Assembly: GCA_030560485.1 (NCBI GenBank)
Contig: JAKTTS010000235.1
Coordinates: forward strand, 1 to 23,095
Direction: 5' to 3'
DNA: 23,095 nucleotides
Origin: Ascoidea tarda (nom. inval.)
Lineage: Eukaryota > Ascomycota > Saccharomycetes > Ascoideales > Ascoideaceae
Position 1 is the first letter of the stretch, and every line of letters starts with the position of its first letter. A model generated the notes under the pieces. It did no database searches. It saw nothing but the letters and a program-made list of their open reading frames with translations, and had not been told where the DNA came from. Position numbers and translations under genes: made by a program. Shown here piece after piece: positions 8,412-17,236 of the stretch.

Positions 8412-9263
8412 ATGAACTCAATTGCCAACCGTCTTGTCTGCGCCGGTTCAGAGCGTGCTGCTATTCACGACCAGAGCTCCCTTTCCAACTTCAGCACCAA
8501 CAATCTCGCTGCTTCTTCGTCGCCATCCATCGCCCTTCCGCCAATATCGCAGCCCACAAAGTTCCTCAGAGCCAACACCGACGACAGCGTCAATCCCGAT
8601 GTCAAGATCAAGATTGCCCATGGTACCACCACCTTGGCCTTCAGGTTCCAGGGAGGCATTGTTGTAGCTGTCGACTCCAGAGCCACTGCTGGAAGCTGGA
8701 TTGCCTCTCAAACTGTCAAAAAAGTCATTGAAATCAATCCCTTCTTGTTGGGAACCATGGCTGGTGGTGCTGCTGATTGCCAGTTTTGGGAAACATGGCT
8801 AGGTACTCAATGTCGATTGCACGAGCTCAGAAACAAAGAAAGAATATCTGTTGCTGCTGCTTCTAAAATCTTGTCCAACTTGGTTTACAACTACAAAGGC
8901 ATGGGTCTCTCAATGGGTACTATGATCTGTGGTTATACCAAGAAAGAAGGCCCTACTATCTACTACGTTGATTCTGATGGCACACGATTGAACGGTGACT
9001 TGTTTTGTGTTGGTTCTGGTCAGACTTTTGCCTATGGTGTCTTAGACTCCAACTACAAGTGGGAATTGTCTGTAGATGAGGCTCTCCAGTTGGGCAAGCG
9101 AAGTATCTTAGCTGCCACTCACAGAGATGCCTACTCTGGTGGTTCTATCAATCTCTACCATGTTACTGAGAAAGGTTGGAAATACTATGGCAATCACGAC
9201 GTTGGTCCTTTGTTCTGGGAAACAAAACAGGCAGAAGGCTCCTTCAACAACGTTGTCACCTAA
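8412..9263 (+). CDS. PRE2: 20S proteasome subunit beta-5, Pre2 (chymotrypsin-like)
   Basis: This 283-aa precursor is the beta-5 subunit of the 20S core, which cleaves after hydrophobic residues. The propeptide is residues 1-71 and self-cleavage is expected in [10 protein letters not shown], freeing Thr72 as the N-terminal nucleophile (Thr1). Numbered from it, the other catalytic residues are present: Asp17 in [10 protein letters not shown] and Lys33 in QTVKKV. Ala20 and Met45 ([10 protein letters not shown]), which shape the S1 pocket, are also there. The mature part is nearly colinear with S. cerevisiae Pre2 (287 aa in all), including the SGGS and EGSFNNV segments near the end. The propeptide shares the PPIxxPxxFLRAxTDDSxNPD block, which the family needs for assembly. 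I chose ATG 8412 because it fits the family length and has a strong ACCACCATG context. The frame stays open upstream with in-frame ATGs at 8166 and 8235. Confidence 0.97.
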   Translation: MNSIANRLVCAGSERAAIHDQSSLSNFSTNNLAASSSPSIALPPISQPTKFLRANTDDSVNPDVKIKIAHGTTTLAFRFQGGIVVAVDSRATAGSWIASQTVKKVIEINPFLLGTMAGGAADCQFWETWLGTQCRLHELRNKERISVAAASKILSNLVYNYKGMGLSMGTMICGYTKKEGPTIYYVDSDGTRLNGDLFCVGSGQTFAYGVLDSNYKWELSVDEALQLGKRSILAATHRDAYSGGSINLYHVTEKGWKYYGNHDVGPLFWETKQAEGSFNNVVT

Positions 9264-9852
9264 TTTCACACTATCTTCTTGCTTATTTGCTCACTCCTCC
9301 ACCATACTACTATATATCTGTAATTGAATTGTAATAATTTGAGACCTCCTGTGTTTGCTACTGTTCGCTATTCTCCAATCCTCTCCAAAATCTCTTTGAA
9401 ACATCTCTTTCTGTGTTCGTCTATCGCCCGCTCTGTTCGCGAACAGCCCTTCATGAAAAAAAATTTGTTTTTATATTTGTTTCCCATTGGTTTTCCATCA
9501 CAATCATCACAATTATCTCTTTGCTCTCAATATCTATATATCCTTATAAATACATATCTAATCGATATCTGCTTTCCTTTAATAGTTCCGAATCTATTTT
9601 CACATTACAATTTCCACCGATATTCGTTCCTCATTCTGTTCCATTTCTCCTTTTTTTGATTATCGTATCCCATAACTCACACAATCACCATATATTCCTC
9701 ACAATTCTTTCTTTATCAATTCTTCTTCAATGAAATTTACTCATATTTTTTACTTTATAATATAATAGAAGGCTCCAAATATATCATAACCTCATTAATA
9801 AATACCAAATCAGAACGTCTTTCTTCTCTCCACAAAAAACAAAAAACAAAAA
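9264..9852. promoter_or_regulatory. PRE2 3' flank and FHL1 promoter/leader
   Basis: This 589-bp gap lies between two plus-strand genes. Most of it is T- and C-rich on the plus strand, as is common in yeast promoters. It holds a 14-bp perfect palindrome at 9433-9446, a reverse CCAAT box in CCCATTGG near 9484-9491, and a TATA-like TTTATAATATAATAG near 9753-9767. An A-rich leader made of three A6 runs, each preceded by C, reaches directly into the FHL1 ATG. Frames here are hydrophobic products of the T-rich sequence and I do not call genes. Confidence 0.55.
9433..9446. promoter_or_regulatory. 14-bp perfect palindrome in the FHL1 upstream region
   Basis: CTGTTCGCGAACAG equals its own reverse complement. 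The core TTCGCGAA holds CGCGAA, which resembles SBF/MBF cell-cycle factor sites (CNCGAAA, ACGCGT). It lies about 410 bp before the FHL1 start and 170 bp after the PRE2 stop. Function is inferred. Confidence 0.4.
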
Positions 9853-12800
9853 ATGGATGATTCAAAAATTCAAGCCTATGCCCGATTAGATTTTGATGGT
9901 TTCACTTTTTATTTATTGGCTCTACAAGTTATCTTGGGCAGAAATATTGATCAAAGTAACTCCCACTCTGTTGATGTTCATTTAGGTACAAAAAAAGTCA
10001 TCAGCAGAAAACATGCCAAAATCTTCTATAATTTTGGTAACCAAAGATGGGAATTATCAATTTTAGGCAGAAATGGCGCCTTTGTTGACGACGAATTTAT
10101 TGAAAGTGGTACAACTGTTTCCTTACACAATGGTAGCAAAATTCAAATATGTCAAGTTTACTTCTCCTTCATCTTACCAAATACTCAACTCAATCAACCC
10201 ATCCAAATTAACTCAAATGACCAAACCACTCAAATCAACTCATCCTCAATTGATACTCTTAATTCGAATACTAAAAACAATGATATCATCCTTCCAACGA
10301 TCTCTGATATCTCTAACGATGACCTACTTCAATCGAATTTATTACTAAAAGACAATAACCAAATATTAGACATTAACAACACGATTAAATCTGATGGAAA
10401 AATTGATTTGAAAAATTCAATTGAAATCTTAAATACCCTGGATATGTTACTGAAAACCTCCACTTCTTCAATATCTCAGAACCTAATTCAATCAACTAAA
10501 AATGATATTCATAATAACGATACCGATACTGACTCTCAACCCTTTTACTCTAAAATTTCAAACTCAATCGTAAAATCAGAATTCGATCCTTCTTTAATTT
10601 CTTCAATAAGCCTTCAAAAACCTTCTTCTCCTATCTCTGCCACTTCAAACTTTTCAATACTGAAAAAACAATCAAATAATATTTCCTCAAACAATAATAA
10701 ACCGTTGGATATTAAAAATAATATCAACAAAAATACAAAATTGAACATCAATTCTAAAAATTTATCAGACAATATAACTAATGCAAATAATAAAATTATT
10801 TCAAACAAATCAATTATCAACAAAAACAACAATTCAAACTCAAACTCAAATAATATTATCACCAACATTAACAAAAATATTAATATTAATATAAATAATA
10901 GTTTTATCAATTCTAAATCAAATCTTAACTCAACCTCAAATTCAAATTCAAATACAAATACAAACACAAATATAAATTTATTAAACAATGATAAAAAATT
11001 TACTTATCCTATATTAAATAGAAATTTTAATAAAAATAGTTCAATTTTTAATTCCACAATCCCCAAAATAGGTAATATCGATGAAATTATTCAAAATTTA
11101 AAAGTAAATAACGAAAAAAAGAAGAACAAATCTGACGAAAAATCAAATTCAATCAAAAATAAAGATCAATCAATAATATCAAACTCAAACCAAATTTCAA
11201 ATTCCTCAAACCCAAACTCAACTACAAATTTAAATATAAATACACTCCAGAAAAAGAAAATAGTGAGGCCCAAAAAAACTTCCAAAAAGGAATACACAAT
11301 AGATGAAATCCCTCTAGAATATCGTTCAAGACCCGAGGGTTCTTTTTCCAATTTTATTGCTCATTGTTTAAAAGCTCATGGTAGTCCAAAGGAAATGTCT
11401 CTTGCCGAAATTTACAGTTCAATTCAAGAATTATATCCTTATTTTTTCTACTGTTCTAGTGCAGACACTTGGAAAAGTTCTGTCCGTCATAATTTGTCTC
11501 ATAATAAAGCCTTTAAAAAAATTTTAAAAGATGGTAAAAAATCAATATGGGGTTTAAATGAAGAATATTGTGCTGAGAAGGAAAGACAGAAAAAAAAACA
11601 ATCTTCCTCAAATTTAGAAACAAAAAACAATCCTCCAAAGATAGAACAACCAAACTTAACTCAAAAAACGAATCAACTTCAATATAAAGACTTGAAATTT
11701 GGTTTAAATTCAAAGTTTAATATAACTAATATTACTAATCTTAGTAATACAAATAACATGAATAGTATAAATAAGAACACTAATCAGAATAATCAAAATA
11801 GTAATAGTAATAAAAATATTATTATTAATAATAGTAACATTTATGATAACACTAGTAATAAAAACAGTAATAACAATAATAATAATAGCAGTATCAGTAT
11901 TACAAAGTCCTCTAATAACAATAATGGAAATACGTTCAATTATACTGGTAATCTCAACACAATTTCAAATAACAATATAAATAATAATATGAATAATAAT
12001 ATGAATAATAATATGAATAAAAACCAAATCAATCTCAAGAGTTTAATACCGTCTATAAGGAATTCTAATATGAATAACATTAATAACATTAAAATTCTCG
12101 AAGATTCAAATAGTCAAAGAAATATGAATCCCGTTAATTTCAATAATTCAATAGATAGGTCTTTACCTCAGCGACAGGAAAACGCAAATAAAGCACTCAA
12201 TTCTGCTCAGAGGAATAATGAAACAATTAATGTTTCAAACAGTTTACAGGCGTTCTCCACTAATTTTAAAACAAATATAACAGGAATACCGATGAAAACC
12301 ACCGTAACATCTTTATTGAAAACCGCATCAAATCAAAATTTAAATTCAGGATCAAACAATGTTCAACCAAATTCACAAAATAAATTACAAAACAATTCTA
12401 ATAAATCTTTCTTAAGTGTTGGAACAAACTCACAAAATAATTCGCTAGCTAATAGACCGCAAAATCAGATTCATTCAAGAGTGAATACTAACAAAAGTTC
12501 TAGGGCTATGAATGATAATTACAATAACACCAGTGTTAAAAAAAATGCAGTTCAACAAAAGTCTTCGTCTATTGATCCAAAATCAATGAGTTATTTGCAA
12601 GCAGAATTGATGAGACTAACAAAAGATTTAAAAAATCTAGATTATGAAACTATCAAACAAATTATTACCAAATCATTAGCCATTACAATTAATCAGGTAA
12701 ATACAATTGGTAAAAATAAGGGAATTAAGGACCCATTAAAGACAATTATTGAGAAAACTCCTACCAATATCACAAAAATTTTATCAGTTGCTTTGCAACA

Positions 12801-15291
12801 AATTACACATGAAGTGACAAACGGTAGAGTGAAATTTCTGTCTCCCCCTCTAACAACTTCTAATGTGAAACCTATTATAAAAAACAATTCTAACACATCT
12901 CTCACAACATCAAATAATAGCTCAAGAACAAGAAACTATAATGGAAATAAATTAAAAACTTGTTCAATTCCAATAATTCCTTTAAGCAAGCAGATCAATC
13001 CATCTTCAATTCCATTAGTCAACACTCTGAATAACAATTCAAATATTAAAGATTTTCCAAATAAAAATATTGTAACATCAAAATCTGAACAAATCTCTGA
13101 CGTCAATAAAAATAAAACTAATAGCATTCCTATAGATATCAAAAAATCCACCTTAGTCAGGTCTCTTGGGGATGTTACTCAAAGAAGCCCAATTGACAGC
13201 CCCTCAGAAATTTTGCCGAGTCTCAAAGTTTCTGAGGTTGTTTTAAAAGCAGGAGTTATATCAGAAACAAACACCAAAACTGAAATTTATAAAAATAATA
13301 TTATAAGAACGGTTGAAAATCAGAATCAACCACGAACCTTCAAAGCATTAAGCACTTTAATAATTCCCAAAATGCCTCATAAAGAAAACTTTGAAAATGC
13401 AAAAAAAGAAGAAGGCACTAAATCTAAAATTGATTTAGAAAACAAAATTGTCATAAATCATCTGAAAACATTTAATGAAATTGGAAAATTGAAAACAAAA
13501 ACAAATGACAATGACAAATCAGAGGCTTCTGAAAAAGAAATGAACGAAAATAGAATTGTGAATAACAACAAGCAATTCAACCAGGTTGAAAAACCCGAGA
13601 GTACAAAAGAAATGGCCAAAGTTCAAATAAATGAAGAATTAGCAAAAAAACAACAGCAAATTTTGAAAGAAAAAGAAAAAAAAATAGATGAGCAAATAAT
13701 AAAAAATCACAATAAACTTAATAAAATTATTGATCAAACTAATTTATCAGATAATTCAGTTGAGGTAATATCAACCGAAAAAATAAGTAATAAAACTAAT
13801 TCTGAAAAATCAGTCAAGATTGTGAATAATTCTAAAACTGATAGAGATTCTAGTTCTGATAAGCTTTATGAACAAATTGATATTGAAAAATTTAACTCGG
13901 AGGTTCATCATTTAAATAAAGTCCTAAAATCTCTTTCAAAAGATGGGAAACCAATAGTTAGCGGTATACCGCCTTTACCAACAGTCAATTACAGAGGGAG
14001 TTTGCCATTAAATATTTTAGCAATGAGTCCTAAAAATAGAACGCCTTCATTAATTGCGTTTGAAAAAAAATTGGATAAAATTATGGCAGGCGAAGATGTG
14101 GAAATATTTTCAGGAGATGAAAATGCAATAATTGATGACGAAGAAACTGATCATATTTCAAATTTAACAAAACAAAAAAAATTGACTATAATTCAAGAAG
14201 AAAAAGATGTTGAAATGGAACATTTTTCCAATAAAAGAAGTCCTGAATTGGAGGTCGATCCCAAAGCAGTTAATGCTTCAATTTTGCAACACACAATAAA
14301 TAAGAAAAACAACGACATGAAAGTTTTGGATAATTCTAAAAGTAGTAAAAATATTTCACTATTAAAAGATACCGATACAAAATTGAAAACTAAAGCGAAT
14401 AATGATAACAATGAGAAAAAGCCATTTGTTAAATTTGACGGAAAAGAAAAAAAAACAACTTTAGGATCGTTAAAATCCGAAACGAAAAAAGTTGAGGAAA
14501 TTGAAACAAATAATACTGAAAATAAAATTAAGACCGAAAAGTGCCACAATTTGGAAGTCGTTAATAAATCATCTTCTTTAGAAACCTTTAGCAGATCAGA
14601 AATTCGCAAAGGAAATCTGAGTGCTCAAAGCGGCAAAAATGACCCAAATAACCCAAACACTGAAAGCAATAAAACGGAGGCTGATGACAAGAATTTGATA
14701 CCAAAGAACTGCCAGGTCATTCAAAACAATGATGGAATTCAAAACAAAACATTGTCTGTTACTAATAATGATGATCTAGTAGAAAATAAAAACAATGAAG
14801 CAAACCAAGACACTGAATTAAATGTTAAAACCGAAAAAACTGAAACTAGTATGGCTACTTCAGAAACATTGAAGAAAATAATTGCAGATAATTACGTTTT
14901 TTCAATTATCGAAAATCATGAGATAGAAAACAAACTAACTGAAAATTTTGAAAACGGAGTACTTAGAAAAAAGATTAACAACAAAATTGAAGAAACACCT
15001 CCAGAGAAATCCAAAATAGAGGATTTTGAGAAAATGGATACAAATATTTCTAAAGAAAAAAAAGTAACAGTAAAAGCAGCAAAAGAGGGTGCTTTGGCCG
15101 CTAAGAATTCAAGTGACGAAATAGACATTACTTTAGAGATGGAAAATTTCTTTGACATTACTGAAGGAATTGAAAAGGGCATTATTGGAGTTGAAAATGG
15201 GGAAAAAATGAAATGTCGTAAAAGAAATAGAGGTAAAAATGAAAATGAGCAATCAGAATTGGAAACTCCCAACAAGATGCTAAAGATATAA
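9853..15291 (+). CDS. FHL1: Fhl1-like FHA plus forkhead regulator of ribosomal protein genes
   Basis: Fhl1 sits at ribosomal protein promoters and recruits the coactivator Ifh1 or corepressor Crf1 through its FHA domain, under TORC1 control. The FHA domain is at residues 20-109, with the phosphopeptide-binding marks GR (29-30), SRKH (51-54) and NGAF (74-77). The segments RWELSILGRNGAFV and KIQICQ match what I recall of Fhl1. The forkhead domain is at about 490-590, from RPEGSFSNFIAHCL to WGLNEEY, with recognition helix SSVRHNLSHN at 542-551. Between them lies a Ser/Asn-rich spacer, and after the forkhead a long Asn-rich stretch. A likely helical block at about 912-1000 stands out as non-repetitive. 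Residues 1150-1812 are charged Lys/Glu/Asn sequence with no domain I recognise. At 1812 aa it is nearly twice the length of S. cerevisiae Fhl1 (936 aa). The ATG at 9853 follows a typical A-rich leader. Domain order makes the assignment strong. Confidence 0.9.
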   Translation: MDDSKIQAYARLDFDGFTFYLLALQVILGRNIDQSNSHSVDVHLGTKKVISRKHAKIFYNFGNQRWELSILGRNGAFVDDEFIESGTTVSLHNGSKIQICQVYFSFILPNTQLNQPIQINSNDQTTQINSSSIDTLNSNTKNNDIILPTISDISNDDLLQSNLLLKDNNQILDINNTIKSDGKIDLKNSIEILNTLDMLLKTSTSSISQNLIQSTKNDIHNNDTDTDSQPFYSKISNSIVKSEFDPSLISSISLQKPSSPISATSNFSILKKQSNNISSNNNKPLDIKNNINKNTKLNINSKNLSDNITNANNKIISNKSIINKNNNSNSNSNNIITNINKNINININNSFINSKSNLNSTSNSNSNTNTNTNINLLNNDKKFTYPILNRNFNKNSSIFNSTIPKIGNIDEIIQNLKVNNEKKKNKSDEKSNSIKNKDQSIISNSNQISNSSNPNSTTNLNINTLQKKKIVRPKKTSKKEYTIDEIPLEYRSRPEGSFSNFIAHCLKAHGSPKEMSLAEIYSSIQELYPYFFYCSSADTWKSSVRHNLSHNKAFKKILKDGKKSIWGLNEEYCAEKERQKKKQSSSNLETKNNPPKIEQPNLTQKTNQLQYKDLKFGLNSKFNITNITNLSNTNNMNSINKNTNQNNQNSNSNKNIIINNSNIYDNTSNKNSNNNNNNSSISITKSSNNNNGNTFNYTGNLNTISNNNINNNMNNNMNNNMNKNQINLKSLIPSIRNSNMNNINNIKILEDSNSQRNMNPVNFNNSIDRSLPQRQENANKALNSAQRNNETINVSNSLQAFSTNFKTNITGIPMKTTVTSLLKTASNQNLNSGSNNVQPNSQNKLQNNSNKSFLSVGTNSQNNSLANRPQNQIHSRVNTNKSSRAMNDNYNNTSVKKNAVQQKSSSIDPKSMSYLQAELMRLTKDLKNLDYETIKQIITKSLAITINQVNTIGKNKGIKDPLKTIIEKTPTNITKILSVALQQITHEVTNGRVKFLSPPLTTSNVKPIIKNNSNTSLTTSNNSSRTRNYNGNKLKTCSIPIIPLSKQINPSSIPLVNTLNNNSNIKDFPNKNIVTSKSEQISDVNKNKTNSIPIDIKKSTLVRSLGDVTQRSPIDSPSEILPSLKVSEVVLKAGVISETNTKTEIYKNNIIRTVENQNQPRTFKALSTLIIPKMPHKENFENAKKEEGTKSKIDLENKIVINHLKTFNEIGKLKTKTNDNDKSEASEKEMNENRIVNNNKQFNQVEKPESTKEMAKVQINEELAKKQQQILKEKEKKIDEQIIKNHNKLNKIIDQTNLSDNSVEVISTEKISNKTNSEKSVKIVNNSKTDRDSSSDKLYEQIDIEKFNSEVHHLNKVLKSLSKDGKPIVSGIPPLPTVNYRGSLPLNILAMSPKNRTPSLIAFEKKLDKIMAGEDVEIFSGDENAIIDDEETDHISNLTKQKKLTIIQEEKDVEMEHFSNKRSPELEVDPKAVNASILQHTINKKNNDMKVLDNSKSSKNISLLKDTDTKLKTKANNDNNEKKPFVKFDGKEKKTTLGSLKSETKKVEEIETNNTENKIKTEKCHNLEVVNKSSSLETFSRSEIRKGNLSAQSGKNDPNNPNTESNKTEADDKNLIPKNCQVIQNNDGIQNKTLSVTNNDDLVENKNNEANQDTELNVKTEKTETSMATSETLKKIIADNYVFSIIENHEIENKLTENFENGVLRKKINNKIEETPPEKSKIEDFEKMDTNISKEKKVTVKAAKEGALAAKNSSDEIDITLEMENFFDITEGIEKGIIGVENGEKMKCRKRNRGKNENEQSELETPNKMLKI

Positions 15292-16233
15292 CTTTAAATT
15301 TTTGTATGGGCTTTTATTGATAGAATTGTATTATTATATATATTAGATTTAATTTAAATTTTAAAAGGCAACTTTAGTATTTTTTTAATGCTTTCCAATT
15401 CCGAAATAGAATTTATTTTTCGGAAGAATCCGATGATTCTTATTGATCAAGCGGAGTTACAGTCAGAAACACAATTTGTGATTAACAGTAAATTGATACA
15501 TATGATTGATGAATAAAGAGGAAGCCTTGATTGGTTTAAAACCAATTTCAAATGCAATAATTCTTCCTAGTTTCAAAATTAACAATATAGTTTGGCTTAC
15601 GCTGTAGACCAGTAGAAGAATCAAAAGAGTTGTAATTATAATTCTTTTTTTGTTGAGATATTATCAGACGATTGAATTTCGACTTAGGAAAACCGAAAAT
15701 AGGTGGTCGAAAAGAGGTAGTCAAATTGTACCGTTTGCACGTCTCTTCTCTAGGGCTACAATATAATCTTAGATTACTCCAAAGCCAGTTCGTGCAGCCA
15801 GAAAAACAATACATCAGAAAATTGGCCGCAAGAACAGCGGAGGAAGCAAAAAAACTACAATTATAATACTTTATTTTTATCAATTATGAAGTACTTTAGA
15901 CCGATATAGAATTATATAAAAGGCGTTGTAATTTGACCAATTTCGAAAAAAAGGGATCAAGTCTTCCAATACATTTTCTAGTTCTCTACGAGTTTACATA
16001 AAAAGCCCTAAGTTACGGTCTTAGAGTGTAAGCCCCTAAGAATTGCAATATAGGAAGTCCTATGGTTACGACCCACGAAGGTCCGCGCAAAACAGCACAA
16101 CATTATGCTCATGTGACTCTTCCGTTGCAAATTAAATCTTGAATTAAAAACTGCCATGAATATGACAAGAGAAATGATTTAATACAGAAGTATTGAAATA
16201 CACTAATAGGTTCATTACTATTGTTATAAAACA
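15292..16233. other. Gap between FHL1 and PFD1
   Basis: The first 350 bp are the AT-rich FHL1 3' flank. A coding-like segment lies at 15657-15866 and is listed separately. A TATA-like TATATAAAAG sits at 15913-15922. A locally GC-richer stretch (about 16005-16110) follows and holds the small inverted repeat ATAGGA-AG-TCCTAT near 16045. The last 120 bp are AT-rich and lead to PFD1. The TATA match is about 310 bp from the PFD1 start, farther than usual for yeast, so it may serve a different transcript. Confidence 0.5.
15657..15866 (+). CDS. Possible 3' exon of a small unrecognised protein with a KLYR motif
   Basis: A frame of 69 sense codons opens after a TGA at 15654-15656 and ends at TAA 15864-15866. 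It has no ATG, so if real it needs an upstream exon. TTATCAG at 15661-15667 could be a 3' splice site. The peptide is non-repetitive and charged, including GRKEVVKLYRLHVSSLG and a helical basic end AARTAEEAKKLQL, unlike the composition-driven frames around it. EVVKLYR resembles the LYR motif of small mitochondrial assembly factors such as Sdh6, which are short and helical. I found no convincing first exon or branch point, so the call is weak. The opposite strand is also open here but looks like a shadow. Confidence 0.3.
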   Translation, partial: DIIRRLNFDLGKPKIGGRKEVVKLYRLHVSSLGLQYNLRLLQSQFVQPEKQYIRKLAARTAEEAKKLQL

Positions 16234-16680
16234 ATGTCGCTTCCTCCTCAGGCATTACAAAAGGTATGATCTATTATTAAAAAAAATGGATTGATGACTG
16301 AAAGTAACTGCAGATATTAACTGTAGCCGAATAATTGCTGAGATATATTACAGCTCTTAGTTGAGATGAATGTGAATCTTCGTAAAAACGAAGCAGATTT
16401 ACAAATGGTTAATATTCAATTAAACAGGAGAAACAATTCATTAAAATTGAATGAGCTAACAATCAGTGAATTGAAAAAAGATAAAGTTGATACAGTTTGG
16501 AAGGGATGTGGTAAAATGTTTTACAAACAATCTGGTGAGGAGTATTTAACCCATTTAAAAATGCAAGATGACAATTTAAAAGAACAAGTGAGTGCATTAA
16601 ATAAAAAGAAGGTATATATTGAGACCACCGTCAATAATACTATTAATGGAATGAATAAAATATTTGGTATTAAAAATTGA
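16234..16680 (+). CDS. PFD1: Prefoldin subunit 1 (Pfd1/Gim6), spliced
   Basis: Pfd1 is a beta-type subunit of the hexameric prefoldin chaperone, which passes nascent actin and tubulin to the chaperonin CCT in the cytosol. The coding sequence joins 16234-16263 (MSLPPQALQK) to 16354-16680 (LLVEMNVNLR onward), giving 118 aa against 109 in S. cerevisiae. It has the two-helix coiled-coil plan of the family: an N-terminal helix with NLRKNEADLQMVNIQLNRR, a central turn with DTVWKGCGKMF matching the KVW-x-CGK-F signature, and a C-terminal helix ending in YIETTVNNTINGMNKIF. The second exon alone would start at Met16366 and lose the first helix's beginning, so splicing is favoured. Joining keeps the frame exactly and restores the expected N-terminus. 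Confidence 0.9.
16264..16353 (+). other. 90-nt spliceosomal intron in PFD1
   Basis: The intron begins GTATGA (variant of the yeast GTATGT) and ends TTACAG. A branch-point-like TATTAAC at 16315-16321 (variant of TACTAAC) lies 33 nt before the 3' end. An earlier TGTAG at about 16322-16326 is very close to the branch point and would put a stop in frame within five codons, so TTACAG is the functional choice. The phase is 0. Confidence 0.85.
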
Positions 16681-17155
16681 TTAAACCAGGAAATCGTTAT
16701 AAACCAATATGAACCGTATATAGTACTCTGTGCTACCTGTAACACAGTGATTCGCACTTGAAAGATTTTCAAATTATCTTTATACACTGACTGTTATCAG
16801 TAACGGTCTATATTTTGGACAATCGTGGTAAGAACGGCCGCCAATATGGGTCATGACTAGACTTCCCGGTTTCACTCTGAAACCACGTGAACCATTGCAG
16901 AAACACTAAGATTATTGCCTGTCGACAACGATGTGAACTTGAAGAACGAAGCTAGTCACTGCTTACGAATTTCCTATATGGGGCATTGATATAACTATGT
17001 TTTTGTTGTAGCAAATCCGTAATTTTATATTAAGATAAAGAAGTGTATAAGAAAAAGTGGAGGCCTGAGTTAGAATCCTAGGCGTCACGGGGACAGACCG
17101 GTATCACGTAACTGGCTGGCCGTTTGTGACACCCGGATTTCAGGATCCGAGAGCC

Positions 17156-17236
17156 TTACAACACCATCTTTTCAATTTCGTTCAGTTTCAAAATATGCCA
17201 GTCCACTGTACCAATTTGACTCAATGCACGATTCTG
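17156..17236 (-). other. Possible terminal exon of an unidentified minus-strand gene
   Basis: On the minus strand AACTAAC (17256-17250) is followed 14 nt later by a CAG ending at 17237. Then come 26 open codons ending in TAA at 17156-17158. The peptide QNRALSQIGTVDWHILKL plus eight more residues has a varied, coding-like composition. I could not find a donor site and first exon that keep the frame. It may be a relic of an old gene, part of an unrecognised spliced gene, or chance. Confidence 0.2.

Noticed and set aside
8069-8428. 119-aa minus-strand ORF opposite the PRE2 leader
   Set aside because: Its Cys/Phe runs come from the complement of the purine tract, and it overlaps the PRE2 start.
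9324-9733. Two overlapping plus-strand frames of about 110 residues
   Set aside because: Hydrophobic and Ser/Phe-rich from T/C-rich promoter DNA; neither starts from ATG and they overlap in different frames.
15548-15883. 111-aa minus-strand ORF
   Set aside because: It has no ATG at its start and is the reverse shadow of the better plus-strand coding-like segment.
16285-16310. Box C/D snoRNA in the PFD1 intron (TGATGA and CTGA)
   Set aside because: The two boxes overlap, leaving no room for a guide sequence.
17055-17085. tRNA T-arm-like GAGTTAGAATCC
   Set aside because: The stem does not pair and no A-box or anticodon arm lies upstream.
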